From NCBI GenBank assembly GCA_900315975.1, contig ONBA01000018.1:1-50313 (forward strand): a stretch of DNA of 50,313 nt, given 5' to 3'. The notes under the pieces are model-generated. The model was not told where the DNA came from. It did not search any database and worked only from the letters and a program-made list of their open reading frames with translations. Positions within the stretch are counted from its first letter, which is position 1. The number at the start of each line of letters is the position of its first letter. Shown piece after piece: positions 9,101-15,446 of the stretch. The position numbers and the translations under genes were made by a program. The stretch comes from an uncultured Ruminococcus sp. (lineage in GTDB: Bacteria; Bacillota_A; Clostridia; Oscillospirales; Ruminococcaceae).

Positions 9101-9592
9101 TACGATTCCGAATCAGGAAAGCTTGATAAGGAAATTGACCTCGACGGTCTCACTCCTGAACCTATCTCGGCTGAACGCATCAATAACGAATCTTTTGCGG
9201 TACTTTGCCGTGATTCATGCATTTATTCAGTTTCGGCTGACGGTTCTTGCAGTGGAAAGGGAGTACGTCTTGAATTCGCTGACGAGTTAGAAAACGATAT
9301 ACGCGAGTCCGACAGCGACAGTGCTTATAAATTCAGAATCGTCCCCTCCTCCGACCCTTCATACGTTTACGCAGTTTGGGACGATAATCAGGCTTGGCTT
9401 GTATCTGCATACGGTCTTTCTCCACGCTACAGAATCGATAATTTCTCAAACGCTCCCTCCGGACGCGATATAGTTTTCATCAACTCAAGAACAACCAATA
9501 CTATCGGCTATTTCCCGATATACTCAACTCAACAGCTCCTCGATACTGCTAAAAAGTACCTCTCCGGACTTGGTATAACTGGAAAGGAATAA
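6194..9592 (+). CDS. Membrane TIR-domain protein with large C-terminal beta-propeller
   Basis: The 1,132-aa protein begins with a TIR domain (about residues 4-125): YKAFISYRH, the WRIFRDVSEL strand-loop and SKWCLQEL. The Glu91 of WCLQEL aligns with the catalytic glutamate of TIR NAD glycohydrolases, so NAD cleavage is plausible. A basic stretch (186-196) precedes one transmembrane helix (about 197-220) and a short coiled coil (221-240). A short alpha-helical segment (240-295) leads into a long WD40/PQQ-like beta-propeller region (about 300-1125) with repeated W-D and SGE/TGD turns. The TIR domain is expected in the cytosol and the propeller outside. It is coupled to the RyR-domain gene four bases downstream. 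Function and trigger are unknown; defence or signalling is inference. Confidence 0.85.
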   Translation: MSEFKYKAFISYRHIEPDMQAAEKLQKLLESYKPPKNIGNEKRNWRIFRDVSELQSSSDLSEDIKNAIETSEYLIVICSPKYTESKWCLQELSRFRELHNNSNDNIITLLVSGDPKESFPEELTYREMTTTNENGEEVKVKVEVEPLAANIKADSLKESMKKLNTEYLRIAAPLLGCDFNDLFQREKRREAARRRRVFGTVSGVLSLITVISVASALTINKKNVQIKEQNKQIEMKNTDLLIENAGHLAVESENLYKGNDLIPAIQKAVAALPADGEKKPVIAEAEYALSRELGMFSHQQIVPQIALKHDCAVEQLSFMGEGKTIVSEDATGIYFWDAQSGELIRKITGSDNDFSSEINGSSNELNAFFDVNRDKTGTYFDNTSSPSRISYEESAEFGKIYTCFAHSVDEDEPAANGDIFVYNSDFSVWRLDSATGDILWKTEFSDKAYKYYDISLVDDCILRIYQTRNDSASGISFPGDKFMLEIIDRESGKIKDEITLSGVSDSGFGLLSNVSIKSVKGDMIYLYDSFNNMIRAFQIKDHSLSLKNEIDASEDSFGNICTLAVKQIENNPVVIKSNILALERKTQISRYDNELGKAEWTAEIPVNYQNNGDTFLFKSEDSNANKDVLTVVTNYSISFIDYKTGDILKNITLNDQMIDHSFTKTGLLIFTLEDGNEYVASIANYIGDTSKNAVFRVQKMNGSLTLCSYSLGRYATAENYSNTAYIQYPTNNEMFTNIDTGEHMYSKEITAVSDDGTLAAISSSFYADDGNDQSTQPEEHFFIYNTDNDKLTEISDLENIGIIDAEFIGNDVLFAVVIDENVSSIQPYLVRIDVKKGSVSEVDNVPYFNKTNTRLFKGTDGIFFASNSFRDLSFVSVDGSVKNWEADNGNNNPEKTLIDDIFAVNGTKAALYTKYSEDNSSGIEIFDADGNDVKLECELSPNSGLSVKHIFWLNDERVGVLFSNRKVSLYDSESGKLDKEIDLDGLTPEPISAERINNESFAVLCRDSCIYSVSADGSCSGKGVRLEFADELENDIRESDSDSAYKFRIVPSSDPSYVYAVWDDNQAWLVSAYGLSPRYRIDNFSNAPSGRDIVFINSRTTNTIGYFPIYSTQQLLDTAKKYLSGLGITGKE

Positions 9593-9596
9593 GCTG

Positions 9597-11546
9597 ATGA
9601 AGAATAACAGGAAAAACAATACGACCCGCCTTATATTCCTTCTTGCACTTATCTCTTTCCTCATCGCTACTTTGCAGGGAATGATTTACTATGACAAGTA
9701 TGAACCGTTTTTCAAGCTACTGCTCGTTCTGCAAAACAGTATCAACGCTTTCGGTTTCAAGGCTTCAGTCTCAATAAAAGACGTTATCGCCTTCATGAAG
9801 GATAACCCTGCACCCATTAACAAGGGAGTCGGTTACGCATACTGTATAGCTGTTTTTACTGCCCCATACTGCACGATTTCCTTCATTTACAAGTTCCTCG
9901 AACGGATACTGCGCCTGATAATCGGTTTCAGACGCAATAAGGACTGCCGGCATATCGTCATTTTCGGCTACAACAACGATGTTCAGGCTATGCTGAAAAA
10001 TAACAGCTCCGACCCCAAAAAGACCTGCGTTCACGTTATCACCTCCGAATCTATCGACCAGGAGGAAGTATACAGACTTAACAAGTCAGGATACGTTATC
10101 CATACTGCCGATATTCTTAAAGCTCCCGAATCTGAACTGCCTTTGCTTTTTGCAAAAACTCATATCGAATCTGCAACAAATATCATTCTCTTTGAGAATT
10201 CCTCTATCCGCAACTTCTCTCTGCTTCAGCTTTTCCGTCTCAACGATGAAGACGATGAGTACAAGATAAAAACAGCACCGGGTACTAAAATTTCCATACG
10301 CTGTGAGGAGGAGGGTATCGGCAGACTTATTGCTGAATACTATAATCAGGTTGCGGGTACTGATGCCTGCTACGACCTTGAACTTGCCGGTCTGCCGGAA
10401 ATGCAGATTCATAAAATGTATTCCGACCACCCACTCCATACCGTTTACAAGGGCACTGATACACCTCTTGAAAACTGGACTGTCCATCTCCTCGTCGCAG
10501 GTCTTGGTCAGCTCGGTCAGCAGGCTATTTTACAGGCTATGAACCTCGGTGTTGTTCATGAAAAAAACCGCATTGTCATTGATGTCTATGACAGTAATAT
10601 CAAGGCTAAAAAAGCCGCTTTCCTCAATCAGTTCAGTGACGAAACTTTCAATATCAGCGACGATAAAATCGTCATGAACAGTGAAGCCGCTGACGGTTCA
10701 CTCGAAATAAATTTCTATCCGCTGAACGTTTCACATATCGACTTCTACAGCAAAATCCGCAGAAAACTCGATAAACTGCCGTATACCTACGCGGTTATCG
10801 CTCTCGAAAATATCGACCTCGCGGTAAACTGCGCTATGCAGCTTGAAGAGCTTTTCGCAGAACGAGAAATCAAAATCCCCATTCTCATGAGAATGGATAC
10901 CGACCGCCGCCTTGCCGGTTACATCTCCGCCGAAAACAGCGCTCTTGCAGATGTCAGTCTCATCGACGACAGAAGCTGTGTTATCACTCTCGATATGATA
11001 ATAAACCGCGCTATCGACCGCCTTGCTAAAGAGTATAACCACTTCTACAACAACATCTCACTCATAAGCGGTGACGCCCCCGATAATGCTGATAACTCCG
11101 GCAAAGACCCCGAAAAAGAATGGAATCAGCTCCGGCTTTTCCGCCGCTCTTCAAGCAAAGCCGCCGCATATCATGACGAAGTCAAAAACGATATAATTCC
11201 TAAGCTTGCCGCTGAAAACGGTCTTGAACTTAACGCTAAACTCGAAGAACTGATAGGTACTGATGGTTCACTTATGAAGTTCACTGGTTCAGCTTGGCGC
11301 ATGAACGGTTCGGAAGCAGAACTGCTCGAACGTCTCAAAAATGACAGGTTCGCATACTCACTCGCCGCTCTTGAACATCGCCGCTGGTGCTGTTATATGG
11401 CTTCTATCGGCTGGCGCGCAGGTAAGCGCAGTGACAAGTTCCGCAGAAATCCATGCATCGTTACTCAGGAGAAACTGATGGAGACAAGTCCGGATATGTG
11501 CAAATACGACCTCATGTCGCTTATGGCAAGATATATCAAGAAATAA
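9597..11546 (+). CDS. Membrane protein with two TrkA-N-like Rossmann domains and C-terminal RyR domain
   Basis: The 649-aa protein has a transmembrane helix at about 11-31 and one or two more at about 82-115, then a RCK/TrkA-N-like Rossmann unit from about 119 (HIVIFGYNNDV). A second Rossmann unit has GLGQLGQQ near residue 300. The C-terminal 100 residues carry an RyR (ryanodine-receptor repeat) pattern: LAALEHRRWCCYMASIGWRAG, then a D-x-x-R-x-NP segment and a YDL helix. RCK/TrkA-N modules bind NAD(H) or nucleotides and commonly gate ion channels. The start lies four bases after the TIR stop, with AAGGA in the TIR 3-prime end, so the two are coupled. It could be a ligand-gated channel or its regulator; no potassium selectivity filter is visible. 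Confidence 0.75.
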   Translation: MKNNRKNNTTRLIFLLALISFLIATLQGMIYYDKYEPFFKLLLVLQNSINAFGFKASVSIKDVIAFMKDNPAPINKGVGYAYCIAVFTAPYCTISFIYKFLERILRLIIGFRRNKDCRHIVIFGYNNDVQAMLKNNSSDPKKTCVHVITSESIDQEEVYRLNKSGYVIHTADILKAPESELPLLFAKTHIESATNIILFENSSIRNFSLLQLFRLNDEDDEYKIKTAPGTKISIRCEEEGIGRLIAEYYNQVAGTDACYDLELAGLPEMQIHKMYSDHPLHTVYKGTDTPLENWTVHLLVAGLGQLGQQAILQAMNLGVVHEKNRIVIDVYDSNIKAKKAAFLNQFSDETFNISDDKIVMNSEAADGSLEINFYPLNVSHIDFYSKIRRKLDKLPYTYAVIALENIDLAVNCAMQLEELFAEREIKIPILMRMDTDRRLAGYISAENSALADVSLIDDRSCVITLDMIINRAIDRLAKEYNHFYNNISLISGDAPDNADNSGKDPEKEWNQLRLFRRSSSKAAAYHDEVKNDIIPKLAAENGLELNAKLEELIGTDGSLMKFTGSAWRMNGSEAELLERLKNDRFAYSLAALEHRRWCCYMASIGWRAGKRSDKFRRNPCIVTQEKLMETSPDMCKYDLMSLMARYIKK

Positions 11547-11584
11547 CCCGGACAGACAATATAATATATAGATACCCTCCTGTG

Positions 11585-11613
11585 TTGACAAATCATCTGT
11601 TATGCAATATAAT
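11585..11613 (+). promoter_or_regulatory. Perfect consensus sigma-A promoter of the antiporter gene
   Basis: TTGACA (11585-11590) and TATAAT (11608-11613) are separated by exactly 17 bases. Transcription would start near 11620 and give a leader of about 67 bases. It makes the antiporter a separate transcription unit from the TIR-RyR pair. Confidence 0.85.
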
Positions 11614-11616
11614 TAT

Positions 11617-11700
11617 AAAGAGAGCTGAAAGGCTCTCTTTATTTATGACCGCTATGCGGTCAAGGGAAAGGATATGAAAATCAAAAATGGAGACCTATGA
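11617..11700 (+). promoter_or_regulatory. Structured leader with 8-codon upstream ORF
   Basis: Two perfect hairpins lie in the leader: a 9-bp stem (11617-11625 with 11632-11640) and a 7-bp stem with a 3-nt loop (11646-11652 with 11656-11662). Next comes AAGGG at a good distance from ATG 11674, which opens the tiny frame MKIKNGDL ending at 11700, overlapping the antiporter start in another frame. The antiporter's own ATG at 11687 has its SD about 14 bases away, longer than usual. The hairpins may also act as a weak terminator for the upstream pair. Confidence 0.5.
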
Positions 11701-12883
11701 AATTCTCAAAGACTTGGCTATCATTTTCATATGTGCCAAGGGTGTAGGACTTCTCGCCCGACGATTAAAAGCACCTATGGTCGTGGGTGAAATTATTGCC
11801 GGACTCCTTATCGGTCCATGTCTTCTCGGAATCGTTCAGCCGACCGACTTCATCAACAAAATGGCTGAGATAGGTGTTGTACTTATCATGTTCTCAGCCG
11901 GACTTGAAACAAACTTGCAGGAACTGAAAAAATCAGGATTCGCCGCACTCATAATCGCCTGTATCGGTGTTTTAGTACCGCTTATCGGCGGAAGTCTGCT
12001 GTATATGGGTATATACGGCTTCGCCCCATTCGGTACTGACGAATTCTTCAAGGGTATATTCATCGGCTGTATCATGACTGCTACATCAGTCGGCATAACA
12101 GTTGAGGTGCTAAAGGAAATGGGTTACCTGAAAAGCCGTGTCGGACAGACTATACTAAGTGCCGCAATTATTGACGACATCATCGGTATCATCGTCCTTA
12201 CATTCGTTCTCGGATTCAAAGACCCCAACAGCAATGCACTTCTCGTGTTGGGAAAAATAGTACTCTTCCTCGTGCTTTCAGTTATCCTCGGATACATATT
12301 CTATAAGCTGTTCAAAATCTACGACGAAAAACACCCACACACAAGAAGAATCCCTATCATAGCTATCAGCCTCTGCTTTATTATGGCTTATGTGGCTGAA
12401 AAGTATTTCGGTATCGCTGATATTACCGGTGCTTACATCGCCGGCATTATCCTCTGCAACGTCCGCGACGCTGAGTACATCGACCGCAAGGTCAACGTAA
12501 ACGGTTATATGTTCTTCGCCCCGATGTTTTTCGTCGGCATAGGTCTGAAAACCGATTTCAGCAATGTTGATACAAGTATGATCGTATTTTCAGTCGGATT
12601 CGTTTTAGTCGCTCTTATTAGCAAAATTATCGGATGCGGACTCGTTTCCAAGTGCTTCGGCTACAAATGGACTGATAGTATAAAAATCGGTATCGGTATG
12701 ATGACGCGAGGAGAAGTTGCACTCATTATCACCAATAAGGGCCTCGGACTTGGTATTATTGATTCGTCATATTTCACTGCTGTTATTCTTCTCATCATCG
12801 TTTCAAGTATCGTTACTCCGCTTTTGCTGAAATTCCTGTTCAGCAAATATCCGGAATCTGAAACAGTTCCTGTAAAAAGCTAA
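11687..12883 (+). CDS. CPA2-family cation/proton antiporter (NapA/Kef-like)
   Basis: The 398-aa protein is almost wholly hydrophobic, with about 12 membrane helices and no C-terminal RCK domain. It carries the family signatures GEIIAGLLIGP (about 33-43), GLETNLQEL after the FSAGLE helix, and AAIIDDIIGII. Two adjacent aspartates in that position are typical of the electrogenic Na+/H+ (NapA-like) branch rather than KefB/C, which has a glutamine. It exchanges Na+ or K+ for protons across the membrane. It lies 140 bases after the RyR-domain gene under its own promoter. A functional link to that pair is suggested only by position. The start is fixed because an in-frame stop lies just upstream. Confidence 0.88.
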   Translation: METYEILKDLAIIFICAKGVGLLARRLKAPMVVGEIIAGLLIGPCLLGIVQPTDFINKMAEIGVVLIMFSAGLETNLQELKKSGFAALIIACIGVLVPLIGGSLLYMGIYGFAPFGTDEFFKGIFIGCIMTATSVGITVEVLKEMGYLKSRVGQTILSAAIIDDIIGIIVLTFVLGFKDPNSNALLVLGKIVLFLVLSVILGYIFYKLFKIYDEKHPHTRRIPIIAISLCFIMAYVAEKYFGIADITGAYIAGIILCNVRDAEYIDRKVNVNGYMFFAPMFFVGIGLKTDFSNVDTSMIVFSVGFVLVALISKIIGCGLVSKCFGYKWTDSIKIGIGMMTRGEVALIITNKGLGLGIIDSSYFTAVILLIIVSSIVTPLLLKFLFSKYPESETVPVKS

Positions 12884-12884
12884 T

Positions 12885-12918
12885 AAAAATGCACCGGTTT
12901 TATACCGGTGCATTTTTT
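12885..12918. terminator. Bidirectional terminator between antiporter and phage-like gene
   Basis: An 8-bp core stem TGCACCGG/CCGGTGCA (890-897 with 905-912 of 12,xxx) is flanked by A5 and T7 runs, so it can act on both converging transcripts. Confidence 0.85.
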
Positions 12919-12920
12919 TA

Positions 12921-13619
12921 TCATGACTCTCTTAAATAGATAATGCCGTTAGTGACATAGAGAACTCCGTCAAGCGAGACTATATTTATGCTTTCAGATG
13001 CTATCTGCGTTGCTATCGCTGAAAAAACATCAGGCAGATATCTGCTGCTGTCAGTACATATCACCGGCACTGCTGCAATAGATGTAAGGTTACAACCGTA
13101 CTGCGGTGTCAGGGTAAGTGTACATGGTTTTGATGAAGCATACGAATATACTAACATTGTTGTCTTTGTATTCCAAAGATGATAATCTTCTGTTCCTGCA
13201 ACTCGTATAAGCGAAAGTTCACCCTCTGAATCAACAGTTATCACTATAGCAGAGTAAACAACTACTCCTGAACCGGCTATAAATGAATAGTTTATGAGTA
13301 ATCCGTTATTGCATAACAAAGCTGTGCCTATTTTTATCATTCGCTTTGTTCCGGAAGCAGTACTCCTTGAAACATCAGCATTGATACCCGATGCCATTGT
13401 ATATTCAAGGAATTTCTGTGATGTATATCCGTCTTCGCTATACATTTTTATCGTTGCATCTCCAAGCGTTATTGTGAAATAATGATAAGCTTCTTCATTG
13501 CTGTCTTTTCCTATGACAGCGTTTTCCAAAACTGTTCCCGACTTGTTTTCTTCAAGAAAGGTACAGAAATCGTCAACAGTATAAATGTTTGTCGGCTGAT
13601 TAAAAGTTTTTATTGCCAT
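12921..13619 (-). CDS. Phage-tail-associated-like hypothetical protein
   Basis: The protein is 232 aa from MAIKTF; the ATG at 13619 has GGAGGAG just upstream, so I prefer it to a longer frame starting at 13637. I do not recognise a named family. The composition is rich in S, T, V and I, with no membrane helix or signal peptide. The C-terminal LDGVLYVTNGIIYLRE resembles proteins encoded next to tail-fibre genes in clostridial phages. It starts one base after the preceding gene's stop, so the two are coupled. A virion-derived or domesticated protein is inference. Confidence 0.55.
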   Translation of the reverse strand: MAIKTFNQPTNIYTVDDFCTFLEENKSGTVLENAVIGKDSNEEAYHYFTITLGDATIKMYSEDGYTSQKFLEYTMASGINADVSRSTASGTKRMIKIGTALLCNNGLLINYSFIAGSGVVVYSAIVITVDSEGELSLIRVAGTEDYHLWNTKTTMLVYSYASSKPCTLTLTPQYGCNLTSIAAVPVICTDSSRYLPDVFSAIATQIASESINIVSLDGVLYVTNGIIYLRES

Positions 13620-13620
13620 A

Positions 13621-13914
13621 TTACTCCTCCTCTGCAAAATTTCCGATTATCGTTTCTCCTGCTGTATTCCCAAGCATCACAGATTCGCCAAAGAATACTT
13701 CTCCGCTTTTCTGCTTTATCCACTCGTTTAAGCTGTTGAGACAATACGTTTCACCGGATTCTATATCATGTGCGTATGAACCTATTGATATGATACGTCC
13801 GGTAAACGTATTTACTGCCGGAAGGTCGGCAGAAGAGTCCATCTCGATATACGCGAGAACTACAGCCCTGCCCTCGGAATATCTGAGAAATCGTTCACTT
13901 TTTATCCAGTTCAT
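13621..13914 (-). CDS. Small phage-virion-like hypothetical protein
   Basis: This is a 97-aa protein starting MNWIKSERFL; ATG 13914 has AAAGGAG at good spacing, so an upstream ATG at 13944 is less likely. The motif GSYAHDIESGETYCLNSLNEWIKQ-like segment (about residues 51-72) matches the 'display settings' repeat common in small phage structural proteins next to tails and head fibres. Its stop overlaps the SD of the next gene. The pair is bounded by bidirectional terminators and is not part of a complete prophage in this window. Confidence 0.55.
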   Translation of the reverse strand: MNWIKSERFLRYSEGRAVVLAYIEMDSSADLPAVNTFTGRIISIGSYAHDIESGETYCLNSLNEWIKQKSGEVFFGESVMLGNTAGETIIGNFAEEE

Positions 13915-14025
13915 AAAAACTCCTTTCTGTGAGTGTATCCGCATAAGGGGTCGGGAAAAGGCAGTTTCTCAATATAAAACCATTGATTATTGAAAAAGTT
14001 TTTTCTGAAATTATAGCAATGCATA

Positions 14026-14064
14026 AAAAACGGCTGAAAGGAGTTGCCTCCTTTAGCCGTTTTT
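14026..14064. terminator. Bidirectional terminator
   Basis: Stem AAAAACGGCT (14026-14035) and AAAGGAG (14037-14043) pair with CTCCTTT (14048-14054) and AGCCGTTTTT (14055-14064), with one bulged G and a TTGC loop. On the minus strand it ends the exonuclease gene. Confidence 0.88.
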
Positions 14065-14065
14065 A

Positions 14066-14647
14066 TTATATCTTATTCTTTTCCGTTACTGCTGTTATGA
14101 CACTCTCTTCCTGCATTAGTTTCAGATAGCAGGCATTGCATATGTCACAATCGACTTCTGCACGGTGTGCACCCTCGGCAGAGATTCCATAATATGCGGC
14201 GACGTTCGTCTGTGAGCGACTTGGAAGATGAGTGAGCGCGATTCGTGAAAATCTAAGAACGTCTACAAAGTTGTTGTCGAATATCTCTCCGCTGTTTTTC
14301 AGAATGGCATCGTAGAGAAAGTTGATATCAAAATTTACATTGTATCCCATGACGATATCCTCGCCGATGAAGTTTCTGAATTCAGTTATCGCTTTTGATA
14401 TTTCAGGAGCGTCTTTTACCATGTTGTTATCAATTCCGGTAAGCTGAGTTATTATACGCGGAATCTTTTCTGATGGTCTCACAAGTGTTGAGAAAACTTC
14501 CTGTTTTTTTCTGCCGCGGTATCTTACAGCTGAGATTTCTATTATCTCATTTGTCTCAGGTGAGAGACCTGTTGTCTCGATATCGACTACGCAATAGTCC
14601 TCCGGAAATGCAAGCAGACTCTTACCCTTGTATCGTTTCGTGCTCAT
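14066..14647 (-). CDS. DnaQ-like 3'-5' exonuclease (DEDDh)
   Basis: The 193-aa protein has the complete DEDDh active site: Asp22 and Glu24 in VDIETTG (Exo I), Asp107 in NVNFDINF (Exo II), and His161 and Asp166 in HRAEVDCD (Exo III). It resembles the proofreading exonuclease domain of PolC/DnaQ but stands alone, so it may act in repair, RNA turnover or an auxiliary proofreading role. It lies alone between a terminator and the parS-containing gap. Confidence 0.85.
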   Translation of the reverse strand: MSTKRYKGKSLLAFPEDYCVVDIETTGLSPETNEIIEISAVRYRGRKKQEVFSTLVRPSEKIPRIITQLTGIDNNMVKDAPEISKAITEFRNFIGEDIVMGYNVNFDINFLYDAILKNSGEIFDNNFVDVLRFSRIALTHLPSRSQTNVAAYYGISAEGAHRAEVDCDICNACYLKLMQEESVITAVTEKNKI

Positions 14648-14726
14648 TCGACCGCCTCCTTAATGGTACCTTTTTATTATAATACAGACGGCGAAAAATG
14701 TCAAAGGGGACTCCCTTCAGAAGAAC

Positions 14727-14742
14727 TGTTTCACGTGAAACA
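14727..14742. promoter_or_regulatory. parS site (perfect palindrome)
   Basis: TGTTTCACGTGAAACA matches the conserved bacterial parS, the ParB loading site for origin segregation. It is intergenic, about 4.5 kb left of parB. Confidence 0.95.
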
Positions 14743-14915
14743 ATTGTCCTTCCGCCTACTCCGAAACAGGGGTCCACCCCACTCCCCTACTCGGTATATA
14801 GCCAAAAACCGGCTGTGCAGAAGTGCCGGGGTAGGGGCTGAAAAAGGGAGCAAAATCAGTGCCGGAAGTGCCATTCCGGACGCAAAACCACATCTCAGGA
14901 ATTAGTCTCCGCCTG

Positions 14916-14944
14916 TTGCTTTTTGAGACGATATGTGATATAAT
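14916..14944 (+). promoter_or_regulatory. Promoter of SH3-like lipoprotein gene
   Basis: TTGCTT (14916-14921), 17 bases, then TATAAT (14939-14944) preceded by TGA, giving an extended -10. AGGAGG (14968-14973) precedes the ATG. Confidence 0.7.
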
Positions 14945-14978
14945 GTTATTATCTTATTTAATCTATCAGGAGGATAAT

Positions 14979-15422
14979 ATGAAAAAGATTACTATCGCTA
15001 TCGCAGCTATGTGTGCACTGCTTTGTGCAAGTGCTGTAGGTTGCAACGGAAATAATGACTCTTCAACCACTAACAAGAATAACACATCTGTTACCCCTCA
15101 GGAGCAGCTCAAAACTCAGGACGATAACAGCAGTAAGGCTGACACTGATTACGTGCCTGTAAGCGTTGACAATATGTCTCCTATCAAGACAGGCTGGATA
15201 ACTCTTCCCGGTACTACAGAGTACATGATTCTTCTCAATGACCCCGACTCCTCTGCCGTTAACGGTTACGCTTATCCCGACCAGCCTGCTGAAGTATACA
15301 AGGAAGATGATAAGTGGGTACTCGTTAAGACAAGAAATGTTGTTGGTTATCTCCCTAAGGAAAACTTCACAACTGAAGAGCCTGCTGCTTCCACATCTCA
15401 GCCTGCTTCTTCTGCACAATAA
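14979..15422 (+). CDS. Small lipoprotein with SH3-like domain
   Basis: The protein is 147 aa from MKKITI; AGGAGG lies six bases before ATG 14979, so longer upstream frames are rejected. The signal peptide ends in a lipobox-like AVGC, with Cys22 as the lipidated residue. A Ser/Asn/Thr-rich linker follows (about 23-60). The C-terminal part (about 65-130: TGWITLPG, LNDPDSSAVNGYAYPDQPAEVYKEDDKWVLVKTRNVVGYLPKE in outline) has the strand pattern of a bacterial SH3-like domain, which often binds cell wall. It lies 24 bases upstream of the flavodiiron gene, but a shared role is not evident. Confidence 0.65.
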   Translation: MKKITIAIAAMCALLCASAVGCNGNNDSSTTNKNNTSVTPQEQLKTQDDNSSKADTDYVPVSVDNMSPIKTGWITLPGTTEYMILLNDPDSSAVNGYAYPDQPAEVYKEDDKWVLVKTRNVVGYLPKENFTTEEPAASTSQPASSAQ

Positions 15423-15446
15423 TATAATACTGAAAAGGATACTGCT

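Larger units (their letters stand above)
14648..14978. other. Intergenic region with parS and a GC-rich inverted repeat
   Basis: The 331 bases hold a consensus parS site (14727-14742), an inverted repeat CCCCTAC/GTAGGGG (14784-14790/14831-14837) enclosing smaller stems, and the promoter of the next lipoprotein gene. A frame of about 80 codons runs across it but reads through parS and has no coding character. Confidence 0.6.

Noticed and set aside
11617..11690. c-di-AMP (ydaO-type) riboswitch before the antiporter
   Set aside because: The leader is only about 67 bases and none of the long conserved ydaO core is present.
12921..14647. Prophage
   Set aside because: Only two small virion-like proteins; no integrase, terminase, capsid or attachment sites.
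14663..14905. 80-codon plus-strand frame after the exonuclease gene
   Set aside because: It has no RBS, translates parS as FHVKQ and includes a low-complexity GC-rich inverted repeat.
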